A stretch of DNA of 64,000 nucleotides from positions 558,001 to 622,000 of the forward strand of contig RSEE01000012.1 of the NCBI GenBank assembly GCA_003971905.1, written 5' to 3'. Shown here piece after piece: positions 23,401 to 34,091 of the stretch. Position numbers and translations under genes: made by a program. Under the pieces are notes generated by a model. The model saw only the letters and a list, made by a program, of their open reading frames with translations. It did no database searches and was not told where the DNA came from. Every line of letters begins with the position of its first letter. Position 1 is the first letter of the stretch. This DNA is from Moniliella sp. 'wahieum'. Taxonomy: Eukaryota > Basidiomycota > Moniliellomycetes > Moniliellales > Moniliellaceae.

Positions 23401-24672
23401 GGTAGGAAAGTTAATGCCAAGCGATCCGTGAGCGGGTCGGGGGGAGGATTCCTGTCCCGTTTCAAACGGAAATCCAAAGACTTTTCCACCGACAAGAAGG
23501 TTGTTGCCCCCGCTAGCCCCGCATCTCGCCCCTCATCTCGCCCCGCATCTCGCCCCGCATCTCGCTTTGAGAGTCGAAGAACGAACCGGTCCATGTGCGC
23601 CAGATCCGTGAGATAGTTTCCCGAGTCGCTTTGCTCTCTCCGCCCTTACCAGCCGGCTATGACGGCAAGGCTGACTCTACCCACCCTTTACTGGACCTGC
23701 CTCCTCTTCCCTTCCCCCCGGGGTGATGGTTCTGTTTGAGACCATCTCTCCCCAGGCTGGACAAGCGCTTCCTGCCTACCGTGAAACCACGGGCCGGATG
23801 GGGCAGGATGTGCCCTTGTCGAACTGCTAGCGTCGCCTCTGCTGCTTTCCCACTGCTCACCACTCCACCGAATCCCGATTCCGATTCTCCTGCCTCCGAA
23901 CCTGCCACCACGCTGGCCGGGACCAAAGACCCGGCCGCCTACAAAGCAGCCTTGCAAGAGTCTGTCACCCTGTTCCGCCGCCGCGTGGTCCGGATCAGTT
24001 TCACCCTTACTCCTTGGCATCCATTAGGGAGCCGAGGAGGCGTCGGATGGGCCGGCGTACCCCGACGAGCAGGCCCTTCCTGAACTTCCCGCCACTTCGA
24101 TCCGGTTGACGGCAACACAGATGCTACGAATGAAAAAGGTGGCCGGATACGTGCTGGAGCAATTATCGTCGCACAAGCAAGAGGCCATGCAACTCCTCCA
24201 GGAAAAGGAAAAGGGAATGAAACATGCCCAGACGGCCGAGACGCGCTACTGGGCTACGTTCAAGTTGCCCGCCCAGCATGAGGTGGTGATCCTGTGCAAA
24301 GATACTGTTGTCCCCCCGGACATGACGTTGGCGCAGGCCAGACGCTTTCTCTTCCGCCAGTCGGGCGACCTCAAGCTCCAGTACCGCCGCGCCCAGCCAG
24401 GCGAGGCCCTGCCATACTCCCATGGTTCGCCATCTCTGTCGCCTGCTGCGGGTTTGGCGCCTCAGCACAACCACTCCCGCGTGGCCACTCTGCGCTCTTC
24501 GCACCAGACTCTCCCTCGTTGGGACGCCCCTCCATCGGCCCTCCATCGCCGATTCGTACGCGCCTGCTCCCCCGCCTCCGACGCCACTACCAACACCGAT
24601 ACCGATGCCAAATTGGCCAACGGCCACAGCCCTCCTCCACTCACTGCTCCGATGCATCGATTGGATTACTAG
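20422..24672 (+). CDS. WDR48/Bun107-like WD40-repeat protein (deubiquitinase cofactor family)
   Basis: The N-terminus has the family opening [11 protein letters not shown], then [16 protein letters not shown] as the first blade. Further WD blades follow: [78 protein letters not shown] and a late [10 protein letters not shown] blade. The C-terminal region (24100-24410) has a helical stretch and a ubiquitin-like end, [20 protein letters not shown] then [10 protein letters not shown], as in WDR48. WDR48/Bun107 proteins bind and activate USP1/12/46-type deubiquitinases. One intron is clear, 22908-22996 (89 bp). A serine/arginine/proline repeat sits at 23515-23566. At least seven frame changes are required. 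The start at 20422 needs a shift to meet VTYVLP, and the stop could fall earlier than 24672, soon after the ubiquitin-like end. Confidence 0.8.
23515..23566 (+). repeat. Imperfect tandem repeat of about 11 bp inside the WDR48-like gene
   Basis: Four near-identical copies of a CATCTCGCCCC unit encode a run of alternating [11 protein letters not shown] residues in the disordered region between the WD40 propeller and the C-terminal domain. It is probably length-variable between strains. Confidence 0.7.
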
Positions 24673-24939
24673 CAATCGATCCGCACACCTCCATCTGCCA
24701 CTTCCGACCCCCACCATGCTTTCCTTTTCCATCCGTTTTGCTCTTGCTGGCTTGGGTACCCAGACCGTTCCTTTCCAATTCTTCTTTTTACCGTTTCCTT
24801 CTTCTTATCCCCTCTCCAACCCCTCATGCTTTGTGTGTCCCTATTACTATCCATACCTTTCTTTTTTTGCCCTGCACCCCCTGTGTTCATTGCAAGCATA
24901 CCAAAAAAGAGATGGACACGAACCCAGAGAGCACTGTAG

Positions 24940-25949
24940 CTAAGGCAAGCGGATCGAGTCGACGCGGATGCGCGTGTACTGCTCTTGGTGTTTCGAGTGA
25001 CGCTTCCACTTGCGGGGCATGTGTCGCACCTTGATCCAGACGGGTGAGTGGGTATGTTCGACGACCGTCGCTTCGATCTGCACGACCGGTTGGGCCGCAT
25101 CCCCCACGGCGCCGGCCAGAGCGGCGGAAGAGTAGGGCTCGGACGGAGTGGCGCGATTGCCGATCAACTCGGCCTGTTGCGGGGTAAGCCCGATCAGCGC
25201 AGCGAGCGTGGCACCCTTGTTGGCAATGCCATCTACCGACGCTGCGTTGGCCTCCCAACTGTTTTCCTGTTGCAGGCCCCGCTCGACAGCAAATTGCATC
25301 AAGGACTGGGTCCCTGGGACCGGGCAGTTCGCGAAACGAGCCTGGCACACGCAACCGCAGAGCCTCCAGTTCGGTATTGCGCTCGGACAAGGGCAGCAGC
25401 ACATTGTCCGCCGTCTTGCGCAACTGCTTGGCTTGCAGCCGGTGGTGCGTCCGACGCCAGAGCGACTCTTGCGCTCGCAACACATAGTCCCTCGTACCAA
25501 TCTCGTGCACACGGTCCAGGTGCAGCACATCCCCAATGTGCACGTCCGTCATCCCGGGCACCGTCACCACGTCGCCCGGGGCAACGAGATAGGTCTTGCC
25601 CAAGAACGAGACGACGGCATAGAGGTGGGTACTTTGGGAGCGCAGCAGCTCGATGGCTGTTTGGCGCTCCACCGCCTCCAGACGCGTTTTTTTGTCCACC
25701 TTGTCGCACGGAACGCCTTGGCGGGCACCTTGTACCCAGAACGGCTCATGATGTACTCGCCACGCTCCAGCGCACTCGGCGTCACCTTGACCGCCTCGGC
25801 GTCGGTCTCAATCTCGTGGAGGATGAGGGGGGGGGGTGGGGGGGGGGTGTGGGAGGGCGGCAGCCGAGGTGGCCAAGGCGCGATGGGGCCTGCGCGGCCT
25901 GCGCGGCGCGCAGCATGGCGCCAGCGCTGCTGCGGGCGAGGAGCACCAT
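24940..25949 (-). CDS. Mitochondrial large-subunit ribosomal protein bL21m with a long internal insertion
   Basis: The first bL21 half reads HLYAVVSFLGKTYLVAPGD, VTVPGMTDVHIGDVLHLD and IGTRDYVLRAQ (about 25480-25650). The second half reads VQIEATVVEHTHSPVWIKV, then a basic RHMPRKWKRHSKHQEQYT and IRVDSIRLP at the stop (24940-25100), which is the rRNA-binding C-terminus of bL21. Between them lies an insertion of about 130 residues, absent from bacterial bL21, ending in an alanine/glutamine-rich segment. The N-terminus (MVLLARSSAGAMLRAAQAA) resembles a mitochondrial presequence, followed by a proline tract in C-rich DNA. Frame changes occur near 25290 and 25690. It works in mitochondrial translation and is divergent to ATP1, another nuclear gene for a mitochondrial protein. 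Confidence 0.75.
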
Positions 25950-26436
25950 GGGATGCGCGCGGGACTGCTCGGGCCGAGTACGGAGCGGTGGCAGCAGGAA
26001 CAAAACGCAGCCTCTTGGCTGCCGGCTTCCAGGCCGCACCCACTTGCACCGAACCACCGCTCCTGGGGATGGGCGTGGGGGCGATGCATGATGGATCATC
26101 GACCAGCTCTCAGATTCAGATCGATCACATGATCAACGGGGCGGATGACCCATCGGATCGATGATCAATGAGGCGGGGATAGGGTTAGCCCATTTCTAAG
26201 CTCTTGCTGGCCAGCGGCTCGCCCATCTCACGTAAGGCGGAAGCGCTGCCACATGCACGGGGCGCCAGCCACTCCGCCAGTGTCGGCAGCGGGGACGCAG
26301 GCGTGCGGGCGGGGCACGGCGCCGGTGTGGCGGCGCCCGAGCGGGTGGGTGCGGGTGCGCCCGGCTGGACAGGGCGGGCAGGCCGTCGCTCCTTCTCTCT
26401 CCCCCACCAGCCCTGCTGTGCCCCGCCCTGCCTAGC
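25950..26436. promoter_or_regulatory. Divergent promoter region between bL21m and ATP1
   Basis: The 487 bp between two divergently transcribed genes for mitochondrial proteins contain GATGCATGATGGATCATCGA around 26083-26102 and a GATCGATGATCAAT stretch at 26156-26168. Both are palindromic words of the type found elsewhere in the window. A shared promoter is inferred from arrangement only. Confidence 0.35.
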
Positions 26437-28190
26437 ATGCTCGCCCGCCCCGCTGGCCTTGCTGGCCTTGCTGCGCGCGTCGCCCCGCGCGCTGCCCTCC
26501 GCGCCTCCCCCGCCATCGCCCTCCGTGCGTCCCCCGCCGCGCTCCCCTCGGCCGCTGTCGCCCGTGGGTACGCGACCAAGGCCGCCTCTGAGGTTTCGTC
26601 CATCCTCGAGCAGCGCATTGCTGGCGCCGAAAGCGGCTTTGATGTCCAGGAGACGGGCCGTGTGCTGAGTGCGTAGTTGTCTTGCTTTTCTCTCAACTTG
26701 GGTGTGTCCGCACGCGCGCCACCGTACTGACCTTGCTGCCTTTTCTTCCCATTGTGTTCCCTCAGCCATTGGTGACGGTATTGCCCGTGTGTACGGTTTG
26801 CGCAACGTGCAGGCCGAGGAGATGGTAGAGTTCCAGTCGGGCGTCCGTGGCATGTGCCTCAACTTGGAAGCCGACAATGTCGGTGTGACCATCTTTGGTA
26901 ACGACCGTAGCATCAAGGAGGGCGACTCGGTCAAGCGTACCGGCCAGATTGTCGACGTGCCCGTCGGCCCGGAACTTCTTGGCCGTGTGGTGGACGCTCT
27001 GGGTACCCCATTGATGGCAAGGGCCCCATCAACGCCACCACCCGCCGCCGTATCTCACTCAAGGCGCCCGGTATCCTGCCCCGTCGCTCGGTCAACGAAC
27101 CATGGCGACCGGTATCAAGCCCATCGACGCCATGGTGCCCATTGGCCGTGGCCAGCGTGAGCTGATCATTGGTGACCGTCAGACGGGCAAGACGTCCGTC
27201 GCGCTCGACACGATCCTCAACCAAAAGCGCTGGAACGATGGCGACGAGGAGAAGAAGAAGCTGTACTGTGTCTACGTTGCTGTAGGCCAGAAGCGGTCGA
27301 CGGTGGCCCAGTTTGTCAAGGTGCTTGAGCAGCGGGACGCTATGAAGTACTCGATTGTGGTTGCTGCCACTGCGTCCGAGGCGGCTCCGCTTCAGTACCT
27401 GGCTCCCTTCTCGGGCTGCGCCATTGGCGAGTGGTTCCGTGACAATGGCAAGCACGCGCTGATTGTGTACGATGACCTGTCGAAGCAGGCTGTCGCCTAC
27501 CGTCAGATGTCGCTGCTGCTGCGTCGTCCCCCGGTCGTGAGGCGTACCCCGGTGACGTTTTCTACCTCCACTCGCGTCTGCTCGAGCGTGCGGCCAAGAT
27601 GAACGACTCGCTCGGCGGCGGTTCGCTCACCGCGCTGCCCGTCATTGAGACGCAGGGTGGTGACGTGTCTGCCTTCATTCCCACCAACGTCATTTCCATC
27701 ACCGACGGTCAAATCTTCCTCGAGGCTGAACTGTTCTACAAGGGTGTCCGTCCGGCTGTCAACGTGGGTCTCTCCGTGTCGCGTGTGGGTTCGGCGGCCC
27801 AGACTAAGGTGTACAAGGCCGTGGCCGGTTCGCTCAAGCTCTACTTGCCCAGTACCGTGAGCTGGCTGCGTTTGCCCAATTCGGATCGGACTTGGACGCG
27901 GGTACCCGCTACACGCTGGAGCGTGGCGCGTCTCACGAGCTGCTCAAGCAGGGCCTCTTCCACCCGTCGGTGTGGAGATCCAGGTGCCGATCATCTATGC
28001 CGGTGTCAACGGTCTGCTCGACACGGTGCCGGTGGACCAGATTGTGGCGTGGGAGGAGAACTTCCGTGAGTTCCTCACCACCAAGCCCGACCTGCTCGCT
28101 GAGATTGCCAAGGGCACCATGACCAAGGAGCTCGATGCGCAGATCAAGGCCGTCGTGCAGGAACACGTGGCGGGCTTCTTGGCCAAGTAA
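26437..28190 (+). CDS. ATP1: ATP synthase F1 subunit alpha, mitochondrial
   Basis: Exon 1 (26437-26668) encodes an arginine/alanine-rich presequence, then [19 protein letters not shown] 97-bp intron (26669-26765, GTGCGT...CTCAG) joins RVL to [14 protein letters not shown]. The remainder is collinear with F1 alpha: [31 protein letters not shown] (P-loop), [55 protein letters not shown] (catalytic-interface arginine in the SVSRVGS motif), and a C-terminal helical domain ending VAGFLAK. It forms the non-catalytic nucleotide-binding subunit of F1. Frame is lost near 27009, 27100, 27534, 27850, 27930 and 27970. In the first three, adding one C or G to a short run restores the canonical protein, so base omission in the sequence is the simplest explanation. 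Confidence 0.95.
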
Positions 28191-28716
28191 AGGTGTGTTG
28201 GCCCAGCTGCCACCATGGACCCCCTACCGAGCAGCGCATGCGCATGCGCTCCCAGGCAATCCCAAAATAATGCTCTCGCCTCCAGCTTCAAGCTTCAAGC
28301 TTCACTAGTGATAGGCTGAGGTGACAGGACCCAGGCTGTGACAGAAGAGGTAGTTCACCCGTACACAGCCCGTTCGAATTGTCAGTACGTGCATCAGCCT
28401 GATGCATGATTCTTGATGCTGAGCAGCGCTGATTAATGATTCTGGAGGGTCGATGGGACGCAATAGGACAAAAAGACGCGCAGCGGAGTGAGCTAGTGAC
28501 TAGTGACTAGACTAGTGCTAGTGACGCGTGATGCTAGGACAGGCCAAATTGGGATTGGATGGAGAGCGGCACGTGCCAACGAATAAGACAGGCAGGACAG
28601 AGTGGATGGGCTGGGAGAAGGGAGAGTTGTGATCTTCAACATTGAACCACCGCAGTCGGCGTGTTCTTCTCGGCGGGTTAGGCAAGTGGTGGCCCGGGCG
28701 CGAGGCGCAAAAACGG
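28191..28716. other. Intergenic region downstream of ATP1 with short palindromic repeats
   Basis: No gene is seen. A triple AGCTTCA run is at 28281-28303. A CTAGTGACTAGTGACTAGACTAGTG cluster is near 28492-28516, and GATGCATGATTCTTGATGC lies at about 28400. The retrotransposon inserted at the right-hand edge. Confidence 0.5.
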
Positions 28717-28721
28717 AATGT
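28717..28721. repeat. Target-site duplication, left copy (AATGT)
   Basis: These five bases next to the left LTR match 34308-34312 exactly, the size typical of copia integrases. Confidence 0.9.
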
Positions 28722-28938
28722 TGTAAGACCGGAGGAACCCAAGGGATTGGGTGAAGAACCTCTGGAAATGTAGAGCAATGCAATCGCGATGGTGGTGGTT
28801 GAGGTCTAAGCCTTGTGCCACACCTAGAGACAGGGGTTCAGACAAGCCTGAGTATACACGTGGAGGCTTCGGAGGACAAATCAGGGGTGAAGGGTGATGA
28901 GGCGCCTTGGCCTAAGTACGGGACCACGGGTCCCAACA
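28722..28938 (-). repeat. 3' LTR of the copia element
   Basis: This 217-bp terminal repeat is identical to 34092-34307 except for one extra C in CAAGCCTGAG. It contains a perfect inverted repeat, GGGACC..GGTCCC, near its element-proximal end. On the coding strand it follows a short G run (about 28939-28945) that could be part of the polypurine tract. Confidence 0.95.
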
Positions 28939-29003
28939 CCCCCCGGGCCAAGGGAACGAAAGAAGCCCGTTGGCCATCAACAAAAGAAAAAGTAGAAAGG
29001 GGA

Positions 29004-32000
29004 TCAGCGCGAAGAAAGAGAAGCCAAATCGAAATTGTTACGCGCAGAAATGATCTTGGGAAGAGAAAGAGGTTTGGTGAACCAGTCAGGGAGATGGTGT
29101 GCACCTGGAGTGTAGTGGACTTTAATTTCGCCTCGGTGGATGCGTTCCCGCACCTCGTGGTACGAGACGTCAATCTCCCGTATTTTGCCTAGGCTGCCGA
29201 GCTTTTCGGCCAACGCTTTGGCAGCGGTGTTGTCAACAAAGAGCTCAATCGGGTGATTAGCCTTGCAGACACCAAGTTCAAACAGTATGTTGCGAATGAA
29301 TAGAGCATCTCGAAGGCCATCTCCCATGGCTAGGTATTCAGATGCTGCTGTGTTGCTCACACCTTGATTTTGGGACTTGGAGCCCCAGGATACAGGCACA
29401 CCGAAAACAAAAACAACATGGCCCGAAACGGAGTGAGAGTTGCTCTTGTCTGATGCAAAGGAGGCATCGGTGTGCAGCTCGAGTAGAGGGCGAGATCGGT
29501 TGGGTGTGAGGCACAAAGAGTAGTCAGACGTACCGGCGAAGAAACGTAATAGGTCCTCCGCTGCGCGTCGGTGGGCGGCGGACGGGTCGTCCATAAACCG
29601 CGCTAAAAAGGTAGCCGCAAAGAGGGCATCAGGCCGGGACATACGAGCCGCCCACAAGCTGGATCCGACAATAGAACGGTAGGCACGGTGCTCGTCTCGA
29701 GTGGCACGCTTTTCGTGTTCGGGTCGCTTGGGAGGCGGAAGTTGGTGGCCGATTGGAAGGTAGCGGGGCCGTGAGGTGAGGTGATATGTCATGCGCGGCA
29801 AGCGTCTCAGCGATGAATTTGGGTTGGCTGATGTACAGTCGTCCATCGATACGGTCGTATTGGCAGCCGAGATGGAAACGTAGGGGGCCGTTGGACTTAA
29901 TTTGGATGCTGCGCCTTAATTCCACTAAGAATTCATCATACGCTTCTTGGGACCGACACGCGACCAAAAAGTCGTCAGTGTGGACGGCGATTAGGATCAG
30001 GCCAAGAGGTTCGGTGCGACGACGTATGAACAGGCAAGGCTCTGATTTTAGGCTAGTGAAGTGGAGTCGGTCGCAAAGGAAAGTGCGGAGCCAATCTCCA
30101 AAGTTGGCCCCGCTCTGGTGCAGGCCATAGAGACTTTTCTTGAGTCTCCAGCAATGACCGGGCGCTTCTGGGAAGAAGGGGGGTGGTCGAACATAGACGA
30201 GCTCGTTGATATCGGCATAGAGGTAGGCAGCTTCCACATCGGCAGAAAATAAGTGGAGGCCATCAGCTTCGGCCAACGCAATTAGCGTGTTGACGGCAGC
30301 AGTACGAACGGCAGGAGCAAAAGATTTCGCCCATGTGCCAGGAACTTGCCGGTGCCCTCCCACAACGTAGCGGGCACGGTACTTGAGGAAGTTAGCATCC
30401 GCATCCGTCTTAGTACCTATGACCCACATGCCGGGAAGGGGTTTGATCCCTGGGGGGATGGGTACAACTTCCTTCACGTCACGCTCGTCAAAACGCCGAA
30501 GCTCGAGGCGCATTGCCTCGAGTACGCCATCAAAGGCAGGGTGACCCACCAACTTCTTGATGTTCTTGGGGGCCACCGGGACCCCATCGGTGGTCAGTAT
30601 GACCTCGGTGTCACTTGCCGCGGATTCGATTGCGAGTGCGATGGGGGGCGAGCTTGGCTCCGAAGCAGGTAGCATGGATGTGTCCGGCGCTGGTCCGAAA
30701 ATACTCACCAAAGCCTGCATTCCTAGGGCGGAGAGGGCGGCCGGGTTGCCAAAGATGCTAGGGGCCTTGTTGACGAGCAGGGAAAAGGTGCCATCGCGCA
30801 AATTGTCGTTGGCTGGAATGGACAGGTCGAGGGTGGAGCGTTGATACGCGCTTGGCGAACGGGATTGCGACGCACGAGTGGGGACGGCTGTATCGGTCAG
30901 GGGCACGGTCACGGGGGCGAGCGTGTCGGTGGGGAAGAGAGGGGAGGGGGATAGGGCGGGAGAGGAAGGGGAAGTGGAAGAGGGAGGGGAAAGCAGGACT
31001 TGGTGGCCAGTGTCAACGGCATCTTCTGTGATAGTTTCATTTTCTTCGGCTTGCTTTGCCTGGCGTTGTGCCATGCCTGCGGGGTCAGATGCAACAGGTT
31101 GGGGGGATACATGTGGGGGGTTGGAGTTGGTGGGAGTGGGGCCAGGCTCTGAATTCTCATTTTCGTTGGCTTGAGCCGGGCGATGTGCCTCATTAGTATC
31201 GCGGGTCAGTTCATCTATCGCAAAACGCACACGCCGGGGTGGGGAGCTGTCTGACTTCCCACCAGCACCCATTTCTCCGCCCCCCCGCACCTCTCCGCCA
31301 CCAGCAGGGACAAGGGGGTTCAGATGAAAGTGCGTGGGATATTCGGTGGTGTACGGGACATGTGTCCAGGTGGACGGCTTTTTCCAACGGAATCCAACTT
31401 GGCCGTCGTCCTGGTGGATGGCAAAGAGCCACCCTTCGAACCGCGGCCGTGCCCGTAACCCACCAACATTGCTGGGACGGCCCGCGGACCAAGTTTGCCG
31501 CCCTCGCGTTGGTTGGGCAATAGGTGCAGGTAGGCAAGAGTGCCAAAACCGCGCATGCGAAGGGAGGGTTTGAAGCCATGGTACCGGACAAATCGGCTGT
31601 CCCCACCCAGTGCTTTCGGCGGCGACTGGTTGTGTGCATATGTGGCCGCCAACAAGCTGTGTTCCCACCACTCGTCGGGAGTCAATCTGTTGGCGATTAC
31701 CATGAGTCGAGCGCGATCCGTAATCGATCTTATGGCGCGTTCGGCGACCCATTGGACGCACTTTCGCCAGGATTGGTGCGCTCGCTCACTACTCCCAGCT
31801 CGCAGTAAAACTCGTCCATTGCGGTGGTGAGTTCAGGCGCATTGTCAGAGCGGACCGTCTGAAGGGGGCGGTCGGGATGTTGGCGATGCTCGCGCCGGAT
31901 GAAGGCTTGAAGTTCGGCTGTGGCATCACCCTTGGACACCAGGGGTAGCGTCCAGGTATACCGCGTAAAGTCGTCGACAATGATAAGGGCGTAAGTATGA

Positions 32001-32709
32001 CCCCGCCGCCTTGGCGGGATATGTCAAGGACGTCGAGGTGGAGGAGAGAGAAAGGGCGAATGGTTCGGATTGGGCGTCCAGTCGTGGCGTGGGGTGGGGC
32101 AGTGGCTCTGCTTAATGCGCATGGTGCACAGTGCCACGAGGACCGGACTAAAGCGATGTCGCCACTGTTGACCCGTTCGAATGCTGGGTCATCCGACGTG
32201 AGGGATGAAAGTTGATCTAGAGGTGCATGATTCCATCGGATGTGGGCGTTTTTCACCTTGACCAGGGTTGCATCAAGGTTGAGTAGCGAAGTGGCGCTGT
32301 TGGCTGTGGCTGTCGTATTGGGCGCCAGAGTAAGGGAATAGCTTGAGTCGGCGGCGAGACGAAAAGGTTCGCCGTGTCGTCCGAGATAGAGACCATGGCC
32401 ACCTGGAGGGATCCAGCTGCCAATGCCTGCGATAGATAGATGGTAAGCGCTGAGCAGGTTGGTCGGGAAGGTGGGGCAGTACAAGCTGCCGGGTAGGTGG
32501 ATGCGGATAGGGGCTCCGTTCTGGGTTTGAATGTACATAGAGATGGTGCCAATGCCTTCAGTGTATGCGATCTGTCCGTTTGCCACTGCTATGGGCTCGC
32601 GGTGTGGACGAAGATTGATAAACGCACTTCGTTCATTGAATACGGATGGTCTCGCACCTGAATCGTGTTGCGCAGGGAGGTTGGCTGGCTTAGGGCCTCC
32701 CGCGCTGTC
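29004..32709 (-). CDS. pol: Copia pol: protease, integrase, reverse transcriptase, RNase H
   Basis: The region begins directly after the gag UAG, in the same frame. A protease DSGA motif lies near 32650. Next is the integrase zinc-binding H/C segment, with RWNHAPLDQL and HCAPCALSR (32110-32250). The integrase core has LHLDVLD, VRSDNAPE and, after a frame change near 31760, VAERAIRSITDRAR, giving D,D,E. A connection domain with NQSPPKALGG follows. RT spans about 29850-30500 with WVIGTKTDAD, LFSADVEAAYL, KKSLYGLHQSG and the catalytic box VHTDDFL. RNase H follows with LHTDASFA, ASEYLAMGDG and VDNTAAKALAE, ending at 29004. Frame changes near 32000, 31760, 31390 and 29790 interrupt it. The proteins copy the element RNA and integrate the DNA. 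Confidence 0.9.
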
Positions 32710-33973
32710 CTAGTAGGGGTGAGGAGGGATTGTGGACACGACAGACTCCGTTTCAGTCGATGTGGCTGACTCGGGTGGTGTAGTGGCTGCCATAGGGGTT
32801 ACTGCATGGGCAGATGAGGTGGTCTGGGCTGTCGTAGCCGGCCGGCTAAAGTGGCCGCCACGTTGGCCACCACGGTGACTTCCTCTGTACCCGCTGCCAC
32901 CTCGGCCTCGTCCGCGGCCTGTCACCGTACTGCTTGTTTGGCTGTGCGACGTGGCTTCCGAAGGGGCCGTACTGGAGGGAGCTGGGCTTGAACTGGAGGT
33001 ACTGCCGTAGTTGGAGCCTTTGAGTTCGCTCACTGCTCGGCGCAATTCGGCGTAGCTGCTGTTACGATGGAGGTGCAACCACCCCTGATCAGTAACGCCT
33101 TTCCGTAGCATCTGTGCTAGACCAATCTCGTCCAGCTTGGACTTGGACGTCATCTCGTACTGGGTTACCGCCACAGTGAACTCATTCAGGTATTGGCGGC
33201 CCGACTTGGTGCCCATTTTGAGAGTGAGAACCTTTATGAGGATATCACAGATCTCAGTGTCTGAAACGGTGCCGTACAAATCACGCAGAGCATGATAGTA
33301 TGCAGACCCTAGAGCCGGCGTGCCATCGCCGGTGATCTGCTGGACGACGTCGGAGTCTATCCACGGGAGTAGAATGTTGGCCAAGTGAGCGTCCAGTTCT
33401 GCGTTATACCCGTCCAGGGCCTTGCCCTGTTCCAGATGCTCACGCGCTCCAGGGATAATCTGGATACGAGGGAGGAAGATCCGGGTCCATAACCAAAACG
33501 AGCTGTTGTTGTGGAAACGCTCGTGGTACGGCACGTTGGTGCGAGTGGCACTACGGAGGAGCTTGTCGGGAGTCAAAGCCCACGGGTTGTCGTCGACGGC
33601 CGGAGTTGACGATAAGGCACCTTCGTTCTTGCTAGCATTGGGTGGATTCTCACATGATAACATGACAATGGCTTCTGTGGTCGTCTTTTCGCTGTACCCA
33701 AGCTTGATACCAGTGTCCTGTAGCTGTTTGAGGGTGATGTGTTCGGGAAACAATTTGAACATGTTGCGAATGCGGTCGGCGAGGGTGGCGAGTCGTTCGC
33801 GGTGTTGTCGGGGCCCACGGGGGGGGTTGAGGTGTAGGGGTAGATTCACGCGATGGTGTCAGCGGCGGGGAGGCGTGGTCAACTCCGACGGGAGTGGTGC
33901 TCTCTTCTGCGGCGGCAGTTGGTGAAGTAGGGGTTGAGGAGTTGAACCAAGACTCCTGAGTCTGAGAGCTCAT
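32710..33973 (-). CDS. gag: Copia gag with C-terminal RGG-type tail
   Basis: Starts considered are 33973 (MSSQTQESW) and 34006 in the same frame. After one frame change near 33850 the capsid-like domain runs without interruption: NMFKLFPEHITLKQL, YHALRDLYGTVSDTEICDIL, KVLTLKMGTKSGRQYLNEF and LDEIGLAQMLRKGV, the helical UBN2/copia gag type. The C-terminus is serine/threonine-rich with an arginine/glycine tract (GRGRGRGGSGYRGSHRGG) where many copia gags carry a CCHC zinc knuckle; no cysteine knuckle is present. The frame ends at a UAG (32710-32712), after which the same frame stays open into pol. Gag should form the virus-like particle and bind element RNA, here probably through the RGG tract. 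Confidence 0.8.
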
Positions 33974-34091
33974 GATGCTTGCCATTAGCTTACGCAGTTC
34001 GAGCAAGCGCTTGTGGATAGGGCCGGCAGCGGAGGACCGAAGAGTGTAAGAGTGGAAGGCTCAGGGCTGAGCGTCAAGAGGATTGTAACTC

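Noticed and set aside
26437-28190. ATP1 as a pseudogene
   Set aside because: All frame breaks are tiny indels, mostly missing bases in short runs; splice sites and all catalytic motifs are intact, and the same pattern hits every conserved gene in the window.
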